Shown: positions 6,059-14,222, counted from the stretch's first letter. The stretch is 44,570 nt of DNA from Micromonospora sediminicola (GCF_900089585.1 NZ_FLRH01000001.1:1-44570); one strand, 5' to 3'. The notes: generated by a model not told the origin, from the letters alone. Numbers and translations: made by a program.

Positions 6059-7881
6059 CGACGTTGCAGCACGGAACGGACCTGACCCAGCTCGCCGCGA
6101 CCGACGCCAAGGTGGCCCGCAACCTGGCCGCGGCCGAGCGGGAGCGCCTGGCTGTGCAGACGCGAATCGCATCGGAGGACGCCGCTAGCGAGCGGCAACT
6201 GCGGGCGAAGGCGGAGCAGCTTCGACTGGCGGCGCAGAAGGACGCCAACCGCGACGCACGGGCCGAGCGGCGCCGCAAGCAGCAGGAGAACGAGCGGGCC
6301 GACCGCAAGGCCCGCCGGCAGGCCCGCCGGGCAGAGCTGGCCGGCTGGTACGCCGGCCGGGTCGCCTACGTGCGCGACAACGCCGCGGCGGTCTACTCCG
6401 GGCTGATCTACGGCCTGGCCGTGTCCGGGGCGGTGTACGGGCAGGTCGACGCGGCCCGGGCCAACAACCTGCCCACCCCGATCGGGGTGATCGCCGCGGT
6501 GGCCATCGAGGGCACCGGGCTGGCGATGGCGCTGACCGCGCAGCACCAGCGACTCAACGGCGAGCGGGCGATGGTGGCCCGGGCGCTGATCTGGATCTGC
6601 ACGGCGGCCGCGGTGTCCATCAACGCGATCGGGCACCACGCCGACCCGGTCAAGGCGATCGGCCTGTCCGCGCTGTCCGCGCTGGGGATCATCGTCTACG
6701 AGGTCCGCTCCGGAGCGAAGCACCGCCCCGCGCTGCGCGCCAAGGGCATGATCCCGGAGCCGCCGGAGCGGTTCGGGTGGCGGCGCTGGCTGACCTACCC
6801 GCGGCAGACCCGCGAGGCGTGGAAGACCGACGTGCGCGACCGGCTCTCCCCCGGCGCGGCCGCGCTGATCGCCCGGGCCGAGGCCCGGCGGGCCGAGCAG
6901 CACCGCCAGGCCGCGATCGAGGCGGAGCGTGAGCGGCAGCAGAAGGTGGTGGCCGAGGTCGCCGCCGGTGCCCGGAAGGCGCTGCGCAAGGCCACCGGCA
7001 AGGACTCCGGCGCCGCCCTGGCGGCCCTGGCCCGGCTCGCGGCCACGGGCACCCCGGCGCCGCTGCTGGCGCTGCCCTCGCCCGGACGGGCGGAAGCCGA
7101 GGCGGCCCGCGCCGACGCCGCCGAGGCCCGACGGGCACTGGCGGAAGCGGAAGCACGCGCCGACGCCGCCGACGCGCGGGCGGAAGCGGCAACGGTGCGT
7201 CGGGCGGAAGCGGAAGCGGAAGCACGCGCGGCGATCGAGCGGGCGGAAGCGGAAGCAACTCACCGGGCGCGAGCGGAAGCGGAAGCAGCGACCGCCACGC
7301 GCCGGGCGGAAGCGGAAGCACACGCCGCCGCGCTCGCCCGTCGGGCGGAAGCGGAAGCACGCACCGCGCTGGAGCGTGCGCTGGCGGAAGCGGAAGCAGC
7401 GCGCGCCGAGGCCCGCGCCGAGACCGGACGCGCCTCGCGCACGCAGGGGCAGCTCGACGCCGCCGGCGCCGAGTGGCAGCGCCGGCTCCAGACCGCTGAG
7501 ACGGCGCTGGGACAGGCCCGCCGCGAGCTGAGCGAGCAGCAGCACGCCCGCCACCGCGCGGAGGCCCTGGCCGAGGCCGCCAAGCAGGACGCCGCCGACC
7601 TGCGCGCCGCGCTGGCCCAGGCCGCCGCCGACGCCGGCCGCCGGCCCCGCCGCACCCCGGCCGGATCGAGCAAGCCGGCCGAGCCGGTGCTGTTCGAGGG
7701 CAAGCCGGTCCCGCACGTCGACCGGGTCAGCCCCGAGACCGTCCGCGCGGTGCTGCAGGCCCGCAAGGACCACCCCGACGCCACCCAGAAGGACCTCGCC
7801 CCGAAGGTCGGCACCTCCGAGCGGACCGTCCGCACGGTGCTGACCGCCGTCGCCGCCGCCAAGGGCAGCCCCGCCTCATAA
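6055..7881 (+). CDS. DUF2637 (SpdB-like) membrane protein with coiled coil and C-terminal HTH
   Basis: 608 aa, started by GTG 6055 (GGAGG seven bases upstream, GTGA overlap with the previous gene). Residues 1-95 are highly charged and helical; ~100-275 is a DUF2637-like domain with about four membrane helices, the hallmark of plasmid-spread (Spd) proteins; ~280-540 is an Ala/Glu/Arg coiled coil; ~555-605 (SPETVRAVLQARKDHPDATQ, then SERTVRTVLTAV) is a helix-turn-helix. The coiled coil between residues ~346 and 448 is encoded by a repeat array using GAA and GCG/GCA codons, unlike the GAG/GCC of its neighbourhood. Family role: assists intramycelial plasmid spread together with TraB. Confidence 0.82.
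   Translation: MTTLQHGTDLTQLAATDAKVARNLAAAERERLAVQTRIASEDAASERQLRAKAEQLRLAAQKDANRDARAERRRKQQENERADRKARRQARRAELAGWYAGRVAYVRDNAAAVYSGLIYGLAVSGAVYGQVDAARANNLPTPIGVIAAVAIEGTGLAMALTAQHQRLNGERAMVARALIWICTAAAVSINAIGHHADPVKAIGLSALSALGIIVYEVRSGAKHRPALRAKGMIPEPPERFGWRRWLTYPRQTREAWKTDVRDRLSPGAAALIARAEARRAEQHRQAAIEAERERQQKVVAEVAAGARKALRKATGKDSGAALAALARLAATGTPAPLLALPSPGRAEAEAARADAAEARRALAEAEARADAADARAEAATVRRAEAEAEARAAIERAEAEATHRARAEAEAATATRRAEAEAHAAALARRAEAEARTALERALAEAEAARAEARAETGRASRTQGQLDAAGAEWQRRLQTAETALGQARRELSEQQHARHRAEALAEAAKQDAADLRAALAQAAADAGRRPRRTPAGSSKPAEPVLFEGKPVPHVDRVSPETVRAVLQARKDHPDATQKDLAPKVGTSERTVRTVLTAVAAAKGSPAS
7090..7398 (+). repeat. GCGGAA repeat array inside the DUF2637 gene (candidate clt/TraB recognition region)
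   Basis: GCGGAAG occurs 17 times in 309 bp; the 15-mer GCGGAAGCGGAAGCA occurs seven times (starts 7141, 7210, 7243, 7273, 7306, 7345, 7384). Most copies are spaced 30-39 bp. They encode A-E-A-E-A but use codons not favoured nearby, so selection at DNA level is possible. Actinomycete TraB proteins bind clusters of short directly repeated sequences (TRS in clt) near tra/spd genes. Confidence 0.75.
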
Positions 7882-7892
7882 CAGCTCATAAC
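7876..7892 (+). promoter_or_regulatory. Paired TCATAAC sites, 10 bp apart
   Basis: TCATAAC at 7876-7882 and 7886-7892, overlapping the stop of the DUF2637 gene and upstream of the 7933 start. The same pair with the same 10-bp step occurs after traB (11859, 11869). One-helical-turn spacing suggests a dimeric repressor or activator site. Confidence 0.5.
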
Positions 7893-7932
7893 TGTGGGGC
7901 GTGAGCAGCCAAAACGAAGGGAGGAACGCACG

Positions 7933-9534
7933 ATGCAGACGGAGACGACGGCCCCGACGCCCGAGGCCGAGACGGTCGAGATGCCGGCGCCGGACCTGTC
8001 GGTGCTGGCGGCCGAGCAGCCGCCGGCGGAGCAGGGCAAGGACGACAAGGCCACGCCGCAGGAGCTGGCGGAGACGACGCCGGCGTCGGTGGGCCTGGTG
8101 GTGGCGTTGGTGGTTATCTCGGTCGTCGCCGCCGTGGTGGTGGCGATGTGGATGGTGTCGCCGCTGATGGCGCTGCTGCTGGGTGCCGGGCTGATCGTGG
8201 TCGCGGTGCTGGCCGGCGCCGGGTGGCTGGCCTGGCGCAAGTTCACCCGCCGGGACAAGACCGGCCGGGACCGCTTCGGCCGCGACCGCGTCGGCCGCAC
8301 CGACCGGACCGGCGGGAGGTCCACCAACGGCGGCAGCAAGTCCCCCGCCGGGCGTGGCAAGAACGGCGACAAGTCCGGCAGTTGGTGGCCGTTCGGCCGC
8401 AGCAAGACCACCGGCGGCGGGGGGAAAACCCCTGGTGGCGGCGGCAAGACCCCCGGCGGCGGTGGGAGGCCGACCGGCGACGGTGCCGGGCGGAAGAAGG
8501 CCGGGGGCGGGTGGTGGCCGTTCGGCCGCAACAAGACCCCCGGCGGCGGCGGGAAGACCCCGGCCGGCGGCAAGGCTCCCGCCGGTGGGAAGCCGACCGG
8601 CGACGGCGCGAAGAAGACCCGCGACAGGTCCGGGGGCGGGCGGTGGCCGTTCGGCCGCAACAAGACCCCCGGCGGCGGGAAGACCCCGGGCGGGGGCGGC
8701 AAGGCCCCGACCAGCGGCAAGACCCCCGGCGGCGGCGGAAAGCCGGCCGGCAACGGCGGCGCGAAGCCGACCAACAACACCGCGGGCCGTAAGGCCAAGA
8801 CGGTGGGCGGGGCAGCGCTGCTGGGGCTGCTCGGGCTGGCCCGGGCGGCGAAGAAGACCAAGGCCACGGACGCCAAAACGACCGACGGCAAGGCGGCCGG
8901 CGCGGATGGGCCCGCGAAGACGAAGACCGGTCACACGCGGCCGACGCCGGGAGGCCACCGCGCGGAGACGGTCATCGACGTCGACCTGGACGACATCACC
9001 AGCCCGACGCCCGGCCGGCCGGGCAGCTCGTCGACCGGCTCGGCCGGGCCGACGACGGGCTCGGCCCGGCGTGCCGGGCCGTTCTTTGACCCCGGCTCCA
9101 CCGCTGGCAGCGAGCGGTGGGACCGGACGGCACCGACCCCGCTGCGCACCACCCCGCACCACCAGCACCAGGCCCCTGTTTCCAACCACCTTGGAGGACC
9201 GGAAATGAGCACCACGACGAGCGACATCGACCAGGACGCGATGCGCGTGGCGAACCGCTACGCCGAGCAGGTCGAGAAGGCGCAGACCCTGGCGGCCCGG
9301 GCGCGGGCGTGCCGGGACGCGGCGGACCAGTACCGCCGTGACGCCCGCAACAACCAGGAGAGCGCGGAGAACCACAAGCAGGCCGCCCGCACGATCCGCG
9401 ACGCCAACGTGGCCCACGAGCACGCGGTGTCGGCGCGGGACGCCGAGGCGGAGGCGGCGCGGGAGATCCTCGCGGCCCGCTACTACGAGGCGCAGGCCGA
9501 GGAGTACGAGGCCCAGGCCCGCGCCATCGGCTGA
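7933..9534 (+). CDS. Gly/Lys-rich two-TM membrane protein with alternative internal product
   Basis: 533 aa. Acidic N-terminus (1-50), two membrane helices (52-75, 77-101), then a long basic Gly/Pro/Lys-rich region with three PFGR boxes ([WR]WPFGR at about 151, 194 and 238) and many KTPGGGG repeats, an Ala/Lys segment with a short hydrophobic patch, an acidic motif (VIDVDLDDI), a low-complexity linker, and a C-terminal 109-aa helical domain. ATG 7933 has AAGGGAGG upstream. The C-terminal domain has its own ATG at 9205 with a good ribosome site in the same frame, so it may also be made separately. No family recognised; location between the spd-like and traB genes suggests a transfer role. Confidence 0.65.
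   Translation: MQTETTAPTPEAETVEMPAPDLSVLAAEQPPAEQGKDDKATPQELAETTPASVGLVVALVVISVVAAVVVAMWMVSPLMALLLGAGLIVVAVLAGAGWLAWRKFTRRDKTGRDRFGRDRVGRTDRTGGRSTNGGSKSPAGRGKNGDKSGSWWPFGRSKTTGGGGKTPGGGGKTPGGGGRPTGDGAGRKKAGGGWWPFGRNKTPGGGGKTPAGGKAPAGGKPTGDGAKKTRDRSGGGRWPFGRNKTPGGGKTPGGGGKAPTSGKTPGGGGKPAGNGGAKPTNNTAGRKAKTVGGAALLGLLGLARAAKKTKATDAKTTDGKAAGADGPAKTKTGHTRPTPGGHRAETVIDVDLDDITSPTPGRPGSSSTGSAGPTTGSARRAGPFFDPGSTAGSERWDRTAPTPLRTTPHHQHQAPVSNHLGGPEMSTTTSDIDQDAMRVANRYAEQVEKAQTLAARARACRDAADQYRRDARNNQESAENHKQAARTIRDANVAHEHAVSARDAEAEAAREILAARYYEAQAEEYEAQARAIG
9205..9534 (+). CDS. In-frame internal gene: 109-aa Ala/Glu helical protein
   Basis: ATG 9205 begins MSTTTSDIDQDAMRVANRYA and is preceded by GGAGG at 9193-9197 with a 7-nt spacer, a better site than most starts here. 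No stop separates it from the 533-aa frame upstream, so it is either a nested second product or a downstream gene fused by loss of a stop. The protein is one long charged helix rich in Ala, Arg and Glu, soluble, and lacks recognisable motifs. Confidence 0.55.
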   Translation: MSTTTSDIDQDAMRVANRYAEQVEKAQTLAARARACRDAADQYRRDARNNQESAENHKQAARTIRDANVAHEHAVSARDAEAEAAREILAARYYEAQAEEYEAQARAIG

Positions 9535-9548
9535 CCTGTTCAACCCGC

Positions 9549-9582
9549 GCGGGGGCCGCGCCGCACCTGGTGCGGCCCCCGC
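9549..9582 (+). terminator. Strong hairpin between the Gly-rich gene and traB
   Basis: Perfect 11-bp arms (9549-9559 / 9572-9582) with a 12-nt loop; an alternative nested stem CCGCAC-CTG-GTGCGG overlaps it. No T-run. May attenuate transcription into traB or act as a processing point. Confidence 0.55.
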
Positions 9583-9626
9583 ACCCACACCCCGCACGAC
9601 CAGGCACAAGAACGAGGGAGGACGTC

Positions 9627-11864
9627 GTGACGAAGCGGCGAGCAGCGGTGGGCATTCAGTGGAAGACGTTCTGGGCCGTGGTCGCGCCGTTCATCAGCGC
9701 GGTGTGGGTGGCGGTGTGGCTGGTCACCGGCTCGCCGGTGTGGATCGCAGGGCTGGCCACGGCGCTGCTGGCGGCCGCGGCCGCGTTCGGTGCCCGGCTG
9801 CTGGTGCGCATCTCGCCGATGTTCGCCCGCCTCAGCTCGGCGTCGAAGGCGAGGGTGGTGGGCTGGCTGGTGGCGGCGGTGACCGTCTACGCCGGCTGGT
9901 CGACCCTCGCGGTGACGGTGCCGGACCTGTGGCCTGTGTGGGCGCTGATCCTGCCCGCGTTGGGCGGCAGCACCTGGGTGCTGGCCCGCACCCACGAGTA
10001 CCTCCTGCGGTACGCGCCGCCGGCGGCGCCGTCGCCGGCCGCGGCCGCGCTGACCGCCGGCGCGCACGCGCCGCTCGCGCTGACCGCCGGCGACCTGAGC
10101 GGCCCCCGTGACGGGGAACCGCACCTGGCGTGGCTGCTGCGCCTGGCCGTGCACAAGGCCGGGCTGGAATGGCTGCGCATCTCCAACCCGCAGATGGTCG
10201 GCCCGGCCGACCGGCCGTTCGGCGCGCGGGTCGAGGCGTGGGCGCCGATCGAGCTGCGCCGCATCGTCAACGGCAAGGTCAAGACGGAGACCGCCCCGCA
10301 GCTCGACGACCACCACGCCCGGCGCATCGCCCTGGCCCTGCGCGACATCACCCGCCGCGACATCGCCCCCGACTGGGTGAGCATCAGCGAAGACCCCGGC
10401 CGGGTCGGCGTCTACACGATCCAGGCCAACACCGAAGACGTCATGAAGCGGATCCGCCCCTACCGCGAGCGCGTCGACGAGCTGGTCGACCCTACCGGCC
10501 GGCCGATCTGGCGGCGCCTCGCCGAGCCTTCCTACGCGCTGTGGGGCATGGACGGGATGCCGATCGGCGTCGACGTCGCCCGGCACGCCTGGATCCTCGG
10601 CGCGTCGACCGGCGGCAAGTCCGCCTACATCCACCGCGAGTGGGCTGACGTGACCCGCTGCGAAGACGCGCTGATCTGGGTCGCCGGCACCCGCAAGTTG
10701 TACGACCTGGTCGGGCAGTGGCTGGAGCCCTACCTCGGCACCGACGTGCGGCCGCCGCTGGACTGGGTCCGCGCCGACGCCGAGGGCGTGCTGCAGATGC
10801 TCATCGCCGTGATGGAGGTCGCCCGCTGGCGCCAGGACCAGCCGTTCTCCGCCCGCCACAACTTCAAGAAGATCATGGTCTACATCGACGAAGGCAGCTT
10901 CGCGCTGAACACCAAGAACAAGGTCAAGTACGACGGGGCGGAGGTCACCGCCGGCGACATGTACGCCGCGTGCACCCAGGCGGTCGCCTCCGCCGGGATC
11001 TACCTGGTCGTGGCCACGCAGCGCGGTGTGCACCACGCGTTCGGCGACAACGGCGGCGACGCCAGCGCGAACATCGCCCGGGAGATCATGCTCATGTCCG
11101 GTGACGAGCAGGAGGCCGGCCGAGTCACCGGCAACTACAAGCTGCCCCCGCTGCGCCACCGCGGCGAGTGCTACGCCCGCCTCGGCGACGGCGAGCCGGT
11201 CCGCGCGAAGATCGAGTACGTCCAGACCTGCGACCCGTCCAAGCCGGTGCTGCACGACGGCCCGCGCGTCGACGAGATCTCCTGGAACCGCAGGCACCAC
11301 CAGCGCGACCTTGACCCCGGATCGGCGCAGGCCGCCGGCCCCGTCTACGCCGCCCGGCACCAGCTCGTCACCGACGACTACCTGGCCGACCTTCGCAATG
11401 CCCGCGCCCGCGGCAAGAAGACGCAGACCGCCGCGCCCGAGCGCGACGGCGAGCAGGCGATGGCCTCCGCCGTCGCCAGCATCTTCCGCAAGCTCGGCGG
11501 CAAGCCCGCCGTCATTCCCGCCGCCCCGGCGCCGGCCGCAGGCGAGATGCCGGCCGCCGAGCCGGTGGAGCCGACGCCGCTGGCCGGTTATCGCACCCGC
11601 GCCGACCGGGTCGAGGCCGCGGTGCGCCACATCTGGCGCACCACCACCGCCCCGGCCGGACCGCGCGACATCCTCGCAGCGCTCCAGGACGCCGGCGACA
11701 CCACCGTCACCCCGCAGTTGGTCGCCAACGCGCTGACCCAGCTCGGCCAGCAGGGCCGGGTGGTGCGGCCGCAGACCGCCGACAAGCGGGAGGCGACCGG
11801 GCAGTACCTGCCGCCCGAGGCCGCCACCACCACGACCACGACGGTCACGGCCAGTAACTCATAA
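9627..11864 (+). CDS. traB: FtsK/SpoIIIE-like TraB plasmid transfer ATPase
   Basis: 745 aa from GTG 9627 (GAGGGAGG five bases upstream). Four N-terminal membrane helices (about 15-33, 37-60, 77-96, 102-120), then a RecA-like motor: Walker A GASTGGKS at 325-332, Walker B IMVYIDEGS with D421-E422, and the conserved AGIYLVVATQRGVHHAFGD segment. The C-terminal ~660-735 region is a winged helix (DILAALQDAG..., LVANALTQLGQQGRVVR) equivalent to the DNA-binding gamma-like domain. Family knowledge: TraB forms a hexameric pore and moves double-stranded plasmid DNA between actinomycete hyphae without a relaxase. None is present here, which fits. The symbol is by family analogy. Confidence 0.85.
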   Translation: MTKRRAAVGIQWKTFWAVVAPFISAVWVAVWLVTGSPVWIAGLATALLAAAAAFGARLLVRISPMFARLSSASKARVVGWLVAAVTVYAGWSTLAVTVPDLWPVWALILPALGGSTWVLARTHEYLLRYAPPAAPSPAAAALTAGAHAPLALTAGDLSGPRDGEPHLAWLLRLAVHKAGLEWLRISNPQMVGPADRPFGARVEAWAPIELRRIVNGKVKTETAPQLDDHHARRIALALRDITRRDIAPDWVSISEDPGRVGVYTIQANTEDVMKRIRPYRERVDELVDPTGRPIWRRLAEPSYALWGMDGMPIGVDVARHAWILGASTGGKSAYIHREWADVTRCEDALIWVAGTRKLYDLVGQWLEPYLGTDVRPPLDWVRADAEGVLQMLIAVMEVARWRQDQPFSARHNFKKIMVYIDEGSFALNTKNKVKYDGAEVTAGDMYAACTQAVASAGIYLVVATQRGVHHAFGDNGGDASANIAREIMLMSGDEQEAGRVTGNYKLPPLRHRGECYARLGDGEPVRAKIEYVQTCDPSKPVLHDGPRVDEISWNRRHHQRDLDPGSAQAAGPVYAARHQLVTDDYLADLRNARARGKKTQTAAPERDGEQAMASAVASIFRKLGGKPAVIPAAPAPAAGEMPAAEPVEPTPLAGYRTRADRVEAAVRHIWRTTTAPAGPRDILAALQDAGDTTVTPQLVANALTQLGQQGRVVRPQTADKREATGQYLPPEAATTTTTTVTASNS

Positions 11865-11944
11865 CCCTTCATAACCCGGGCGCCCTCCCCCCGGGTGAGG
11901 GGGCCCTATGCAGGATCCGACCCCCTCCCCCACCGCTGTTATGA
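11859..11944. promoter_or_regulatory. Post-traB control region: TCATAAC pair, inverted TCATAAC and hairpin
   Basis: TCATAAC at 11859-11865 and 11869-11875 overlaps the traB stop; an inverted copy (GTTATGA) lies at 11938-11944. Between them ACCCGGG...CCCGGGT arms around a C6 run (11887-11892) form a hairpin. The arrangement suggests termination of the traB transcript plus a regulated promoter for the gene at 11987. The C6 run is C5 in copy B. Confidence 0.5.
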
Positions 11945-11986
11945 ACCCGACTGTTAGGTCACCGTCCGTAAAGGAGAACGCCCGCC

Positions 11987-12598
11987 ATGTCTGCCCGCCC
12001 CGCCGAACTCGAGTCCGAGATCCGCCGCCTCACCCGCCAGCGCGACGCGCAGCCGGCGGACACCCTCTACGCCCTGACCCACCAGCAGCGCATCGACGAA
12101 CTGTCGGTGGAGCTGATCGCCTGGCAGCTCGACGGGGCACGGATGCGCGCCGCCGAGCACGCCATCCGCGCCGCCGCCCGCCGCCGCCACCGCGCCCACA
12201 CCGGCCGGCGCCGGTGGCCGGCCGTGGCCGGCGGCAGCGGTCTGCTCGGCACCGTGGCCACCGCCGGGCACCTCGCCGCCAACGCCGGCGGCCCGCCGCT
12301 GATCGGCGGAACGCTGCTCGGCGTGGCCGCCGTCGCGCTGGCGCTGACCGCACTCGACCGCGCCCGCGACGCCCGCGAGCTGGCCGCCGCCGCCACCGAC
12401 ATGGACGCCGCTCAGGACCAGTACGCCGCGGTCGTGGCCAGCCACGCCGACGCGATCGCCCCCGCCCGCCCGCTGCCCATCCACAACCAGGAGACGTCAT
12501 GCGCCAGCCCGCAGCCCCCGGCAACCAGCCCGTCCAACGCCATCAGCACGACCCCGGCGTCCGTTGCTGCGATCGCTGGCCCCCGGCCGAGCGCGTGA
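11987..12598 (+). CDS. Two-TM membrane protein of the Spd-like cluster
   Basis: 203 aa from ATG 11987 (AAAGGAG upstream). Residues 1-75 are charged and helical with a basic run RRRHRAHTGRRR; membrane helices at about 80-100 and 103-122; a further helix 125-155; and a Pro/Ser/Ala-rich tail from ~165. The tail is encoded where the next gene already overlaps in another frame, so the last third may be little constrained. No family recognised. Confidence 0.6.
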   Translation: MSARPAELESEIRRLTRQRDAQPADTLYALTHQQRIDELSVELIAWQLDGARMRAAEHAIRAAARRRHRAHTGRRRWPAVAGGSGLLGTVATAGHLAANAGGPPLIGGTLLGVAAVALALTALDRARDARELAAAATDMDAAQDQYAAVVASHADAIAPARPLPIHNQETSCASPQPPATSPSNAISTTPASVAAIAGPRPSA

Positions 12599-12975
12599 CC
12601 ACGGTCGGCACGATCCTGGCCGACCGCCGCCGCCTGGTCTTCGCCGCCGGCTACACCGGCTGGCTGCTGGCAGCCCTGGCCGCCGTCGTCGCTGTGCACG
12701 CCCTGCTGCTGCCGGCCACCACCGACTGGGCCGGCGCCCACGGCCTGTGGGGCTGGGCCGTGTGGGCGGGCTGGGCCGCGACCAGCCTTGCCGCCCTGCA
12801 CCAGGGCGTGCTGGCCCGCCGCCGCTCCCGCACCGCCGTGTACGTGCTGCACGGCTGCGCCGCGGCCGCCGCCCTCATCGGCATCGCCGCCCCCGGCGGC
12901 TGGGGCCAGGCCCTGACCGCGATCGCCGGCGCCGCCGGCGCGTGGCTGGTCGCCTTTCTCGCCGCCCGCCGCTGA
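12499..12975 (+). CDS. Four-TM membrane protein of the Spd-like cluster
   Basis: 158 aa from ATG 12499, with AGGAG five bases upstream; this overlaps the previous gene by 100 bp in another frame. GTG 12595, in a GTGA overlap with the previous stop, would give a conventional 126-aa protein but has no ribosome site. Four hydrophobic helices at about 46-71, 82-105, 112-131 and 136-155, with a short basic N-terminus. Resembles Spd proteins only in size, topology and position. Confidence 0.6.
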   Translation: MRQPAAPGNQPVQRHQHDPGVRCCDRWPPAERVTTVGTILADRRRLVFAAGYTGWLLAALAAVVAVHALLLPATTDWAGAHGLWGWAVWAGWAATSLAALHQGVLARRRSRTAVYVLHGCAAAAALIGIAAPGGWGQALTAIAGAAGAWLVAFLAARR

Positions 12976-13006
12976 CCCACCCGACCGAACCGATCGAAGG
13001 AGAACC

Positions 13007-13669
13007 GTGCACACCACCCCCGACCCCGACCGGCCGCGGCTGGCCCTGCTCGACACCGACACCACCATCACCGGCCGGCGAGGGCTGGCCGCGTGGTGGC
13101 GCACCTCCCGCGCCGCGCGGGCCGTGCGTGAGGGCTGGCCGATTGTGGTGGCCGCGCTGATCGCCCTGACCGTGGCCGGCGGACTGCTGTGGCTGCTCTG
13201 GGTCGTCATCGCCGGGCTGCTGTCCGGGCTCGGCGCGGCCGCCACGGCGGTCGGCGACGCCGCGCCCGCCCTCGGTTCCTGGATCACCGACGGGCCGATC
13301 ACCCGCTCGATCTCCGACCCGGTGCGCGCCTATCTCGACGCGCACACCACCGGCCTGCCGGCCAGCGGCCGCGACGCCTGGATCGCCTGGCTGGTCGCCG
13401 TCTGCGCGCTCTACGCCGCTGCGGTGTCCGGATCCACCTACGGGCGCATCGGGTGGGCCGCGATCGGCGTCCTGACCGGCGCGGCCGTCTACGCCGGCGC
13501 CCCGGCCGGCACCGGCCCGGCCGCCGCCGGGCTGACCGCCGTGGTGTGGCTGACCCTGTCCCTGCTCGCCTACGCCGGCCCCCTCGCCGGCAGCGCGGTC
13601 GCCGCGATGGTCGCCGACCTCACCGAGTCCCGCCAGCGCGCCACCGTCCGCACCAGCGACGCGTCCTGA
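13007..13669 (+). CDS. Multi-TM SpdB2-like membrane protein
   Basis: 220 aa from GTG 13007 (AAGGAG six bases upstream). Helices at about 45-75, 124-144, 148-168 and 173-200, the last two Gly/Ala-rich; the N-terminal 40 residues are soluble and basic. Size and pattern fit the membrane proteins that accompany traB in Streptomyces plasmids; a direct family match cannot be shown by eye. Confidence 0.6.
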   Translation: MHTTPDPDRPRLALLDTDTTITGRRGLAAWWRTSRAARAVREGWPIVVAALIALTVAGGLLWLLWVVIAGLLSGLGAAATAVGDAAPALGSWITDGPITRSISDPVRAYLDAHTTGLPASGRDAWIAWLVAVCALYAAAVSGSTYGRIGWAAIGVLTGAAVYAGAPAGTGPAAAGLTAVVWLTLSLLAYAGPLAGSAVAAMVADLTESRQRATVRTSDAS

Positions 13670-13733
13670 CCGGACCCGGCCGCCGCGCTCCCTTTTCCGC
13701 CGACCCGTCGATAGCACCCACTGAGGAGGAGCC

Positions 13734-14174
13734 ATGACCACCACGACCACCCCGACGACCAAGGCCACCGTCCCGACGATCCCGGTGCGGCTGTACCTGA
13801 GCGACAACGACCCCGAGTACCCCCGCACCGAGCAGCGGGTCGTCACCGGCTGGCCCGTCGCGCCCGGCCTGGCTGTCAACGTCACTCTCGACGACGACGG
13901 GCAGCGCCTGGACGGCCACTACAGCCTGACCCACCTGCCCAGCGGCCAGGCCATCGCCCGCCGGCTGTGCGCCCGCCACGTCGACCAGGCAGCCGTCGCC
14001 GCGATCGCCACCGGCGTCGACTGGACCGAGCCCGCCGAGCAGATCGTCGTGGACGAGCGCACCGTCCCGCTGCGCCCCGGCATGGCGGTCTGGGACTGGT
14101 GCGGCTACGACCACTTCTGCCAGGCCGAGGCGTACCCGCGCCCGGACTCCCCCACCTACTCGACCAGCCAGTAA
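13734..14174 (+). CDS. Soluble protein of unknown function
   Basis: 146 aa from ATG 13734 (GAGGAGGAG upstream). N-terminus Thr-rich; then a beta-rich pattern (IPVRLYLSDND, RVVTGWPV, LAVNVTLDDDGQRLDGHYSLTHL) followed by RRLCARHVDQAAVAAI and the aromatic motif VWDWCGYDHFCQAE. No membrane helix. Codon use is like its neighbours. I do not recognise the family. Confidence 0.6.
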   Translation: MTTTTTPTTKATVPTIPVRLYLSDNDPEYPRTEQRVVTGWPVAPGLAVNVTLDDDGQRLDGHYSLTHLPSGQAIARRLCARHVDQAAVAAIATGVDWTEPAEQIVVDERTVPLRPGMAVWDWCGYDHFCQAEAYPRPDSPTYSTSQ

Positions 14175-14180
14175 CGCCGC

Positions 14181-14222
14181 GCGGGCGGCCCCTCCGCCTT
14201 CCCAAGCTCCGGGGCCGCCCGC
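14181..14222 (+). terminator. 12-bp-arm hairpin after the 146-aa gene
   Basis: Perfect arms 14181-14192 / 14211-14222 with an 18-nt loop. No T-run. Likely terminates or attenuates the spd-like transcript before the Pycsar-like gene. Confidence 0.6.

Noticed and set aside
7090..7398. CRISPR array
   Set aside because: Short hexamer repeats in a coding frame, spacers are irregular and protein-coding, no cas genes.
5866..7773. Long minus-strand reading frame opposite the DUF2637 gene
   Set aside because: Shadow of a GC3-biased gene; low-complexity FRFR and GLG patterns, no ribosome site, no family.
9540..11630. Minus-strand 696-aa reading frame opposite traB
   Set aside because: Antisense shadow; the plus-strand frame has Walker motifs and a proper start.
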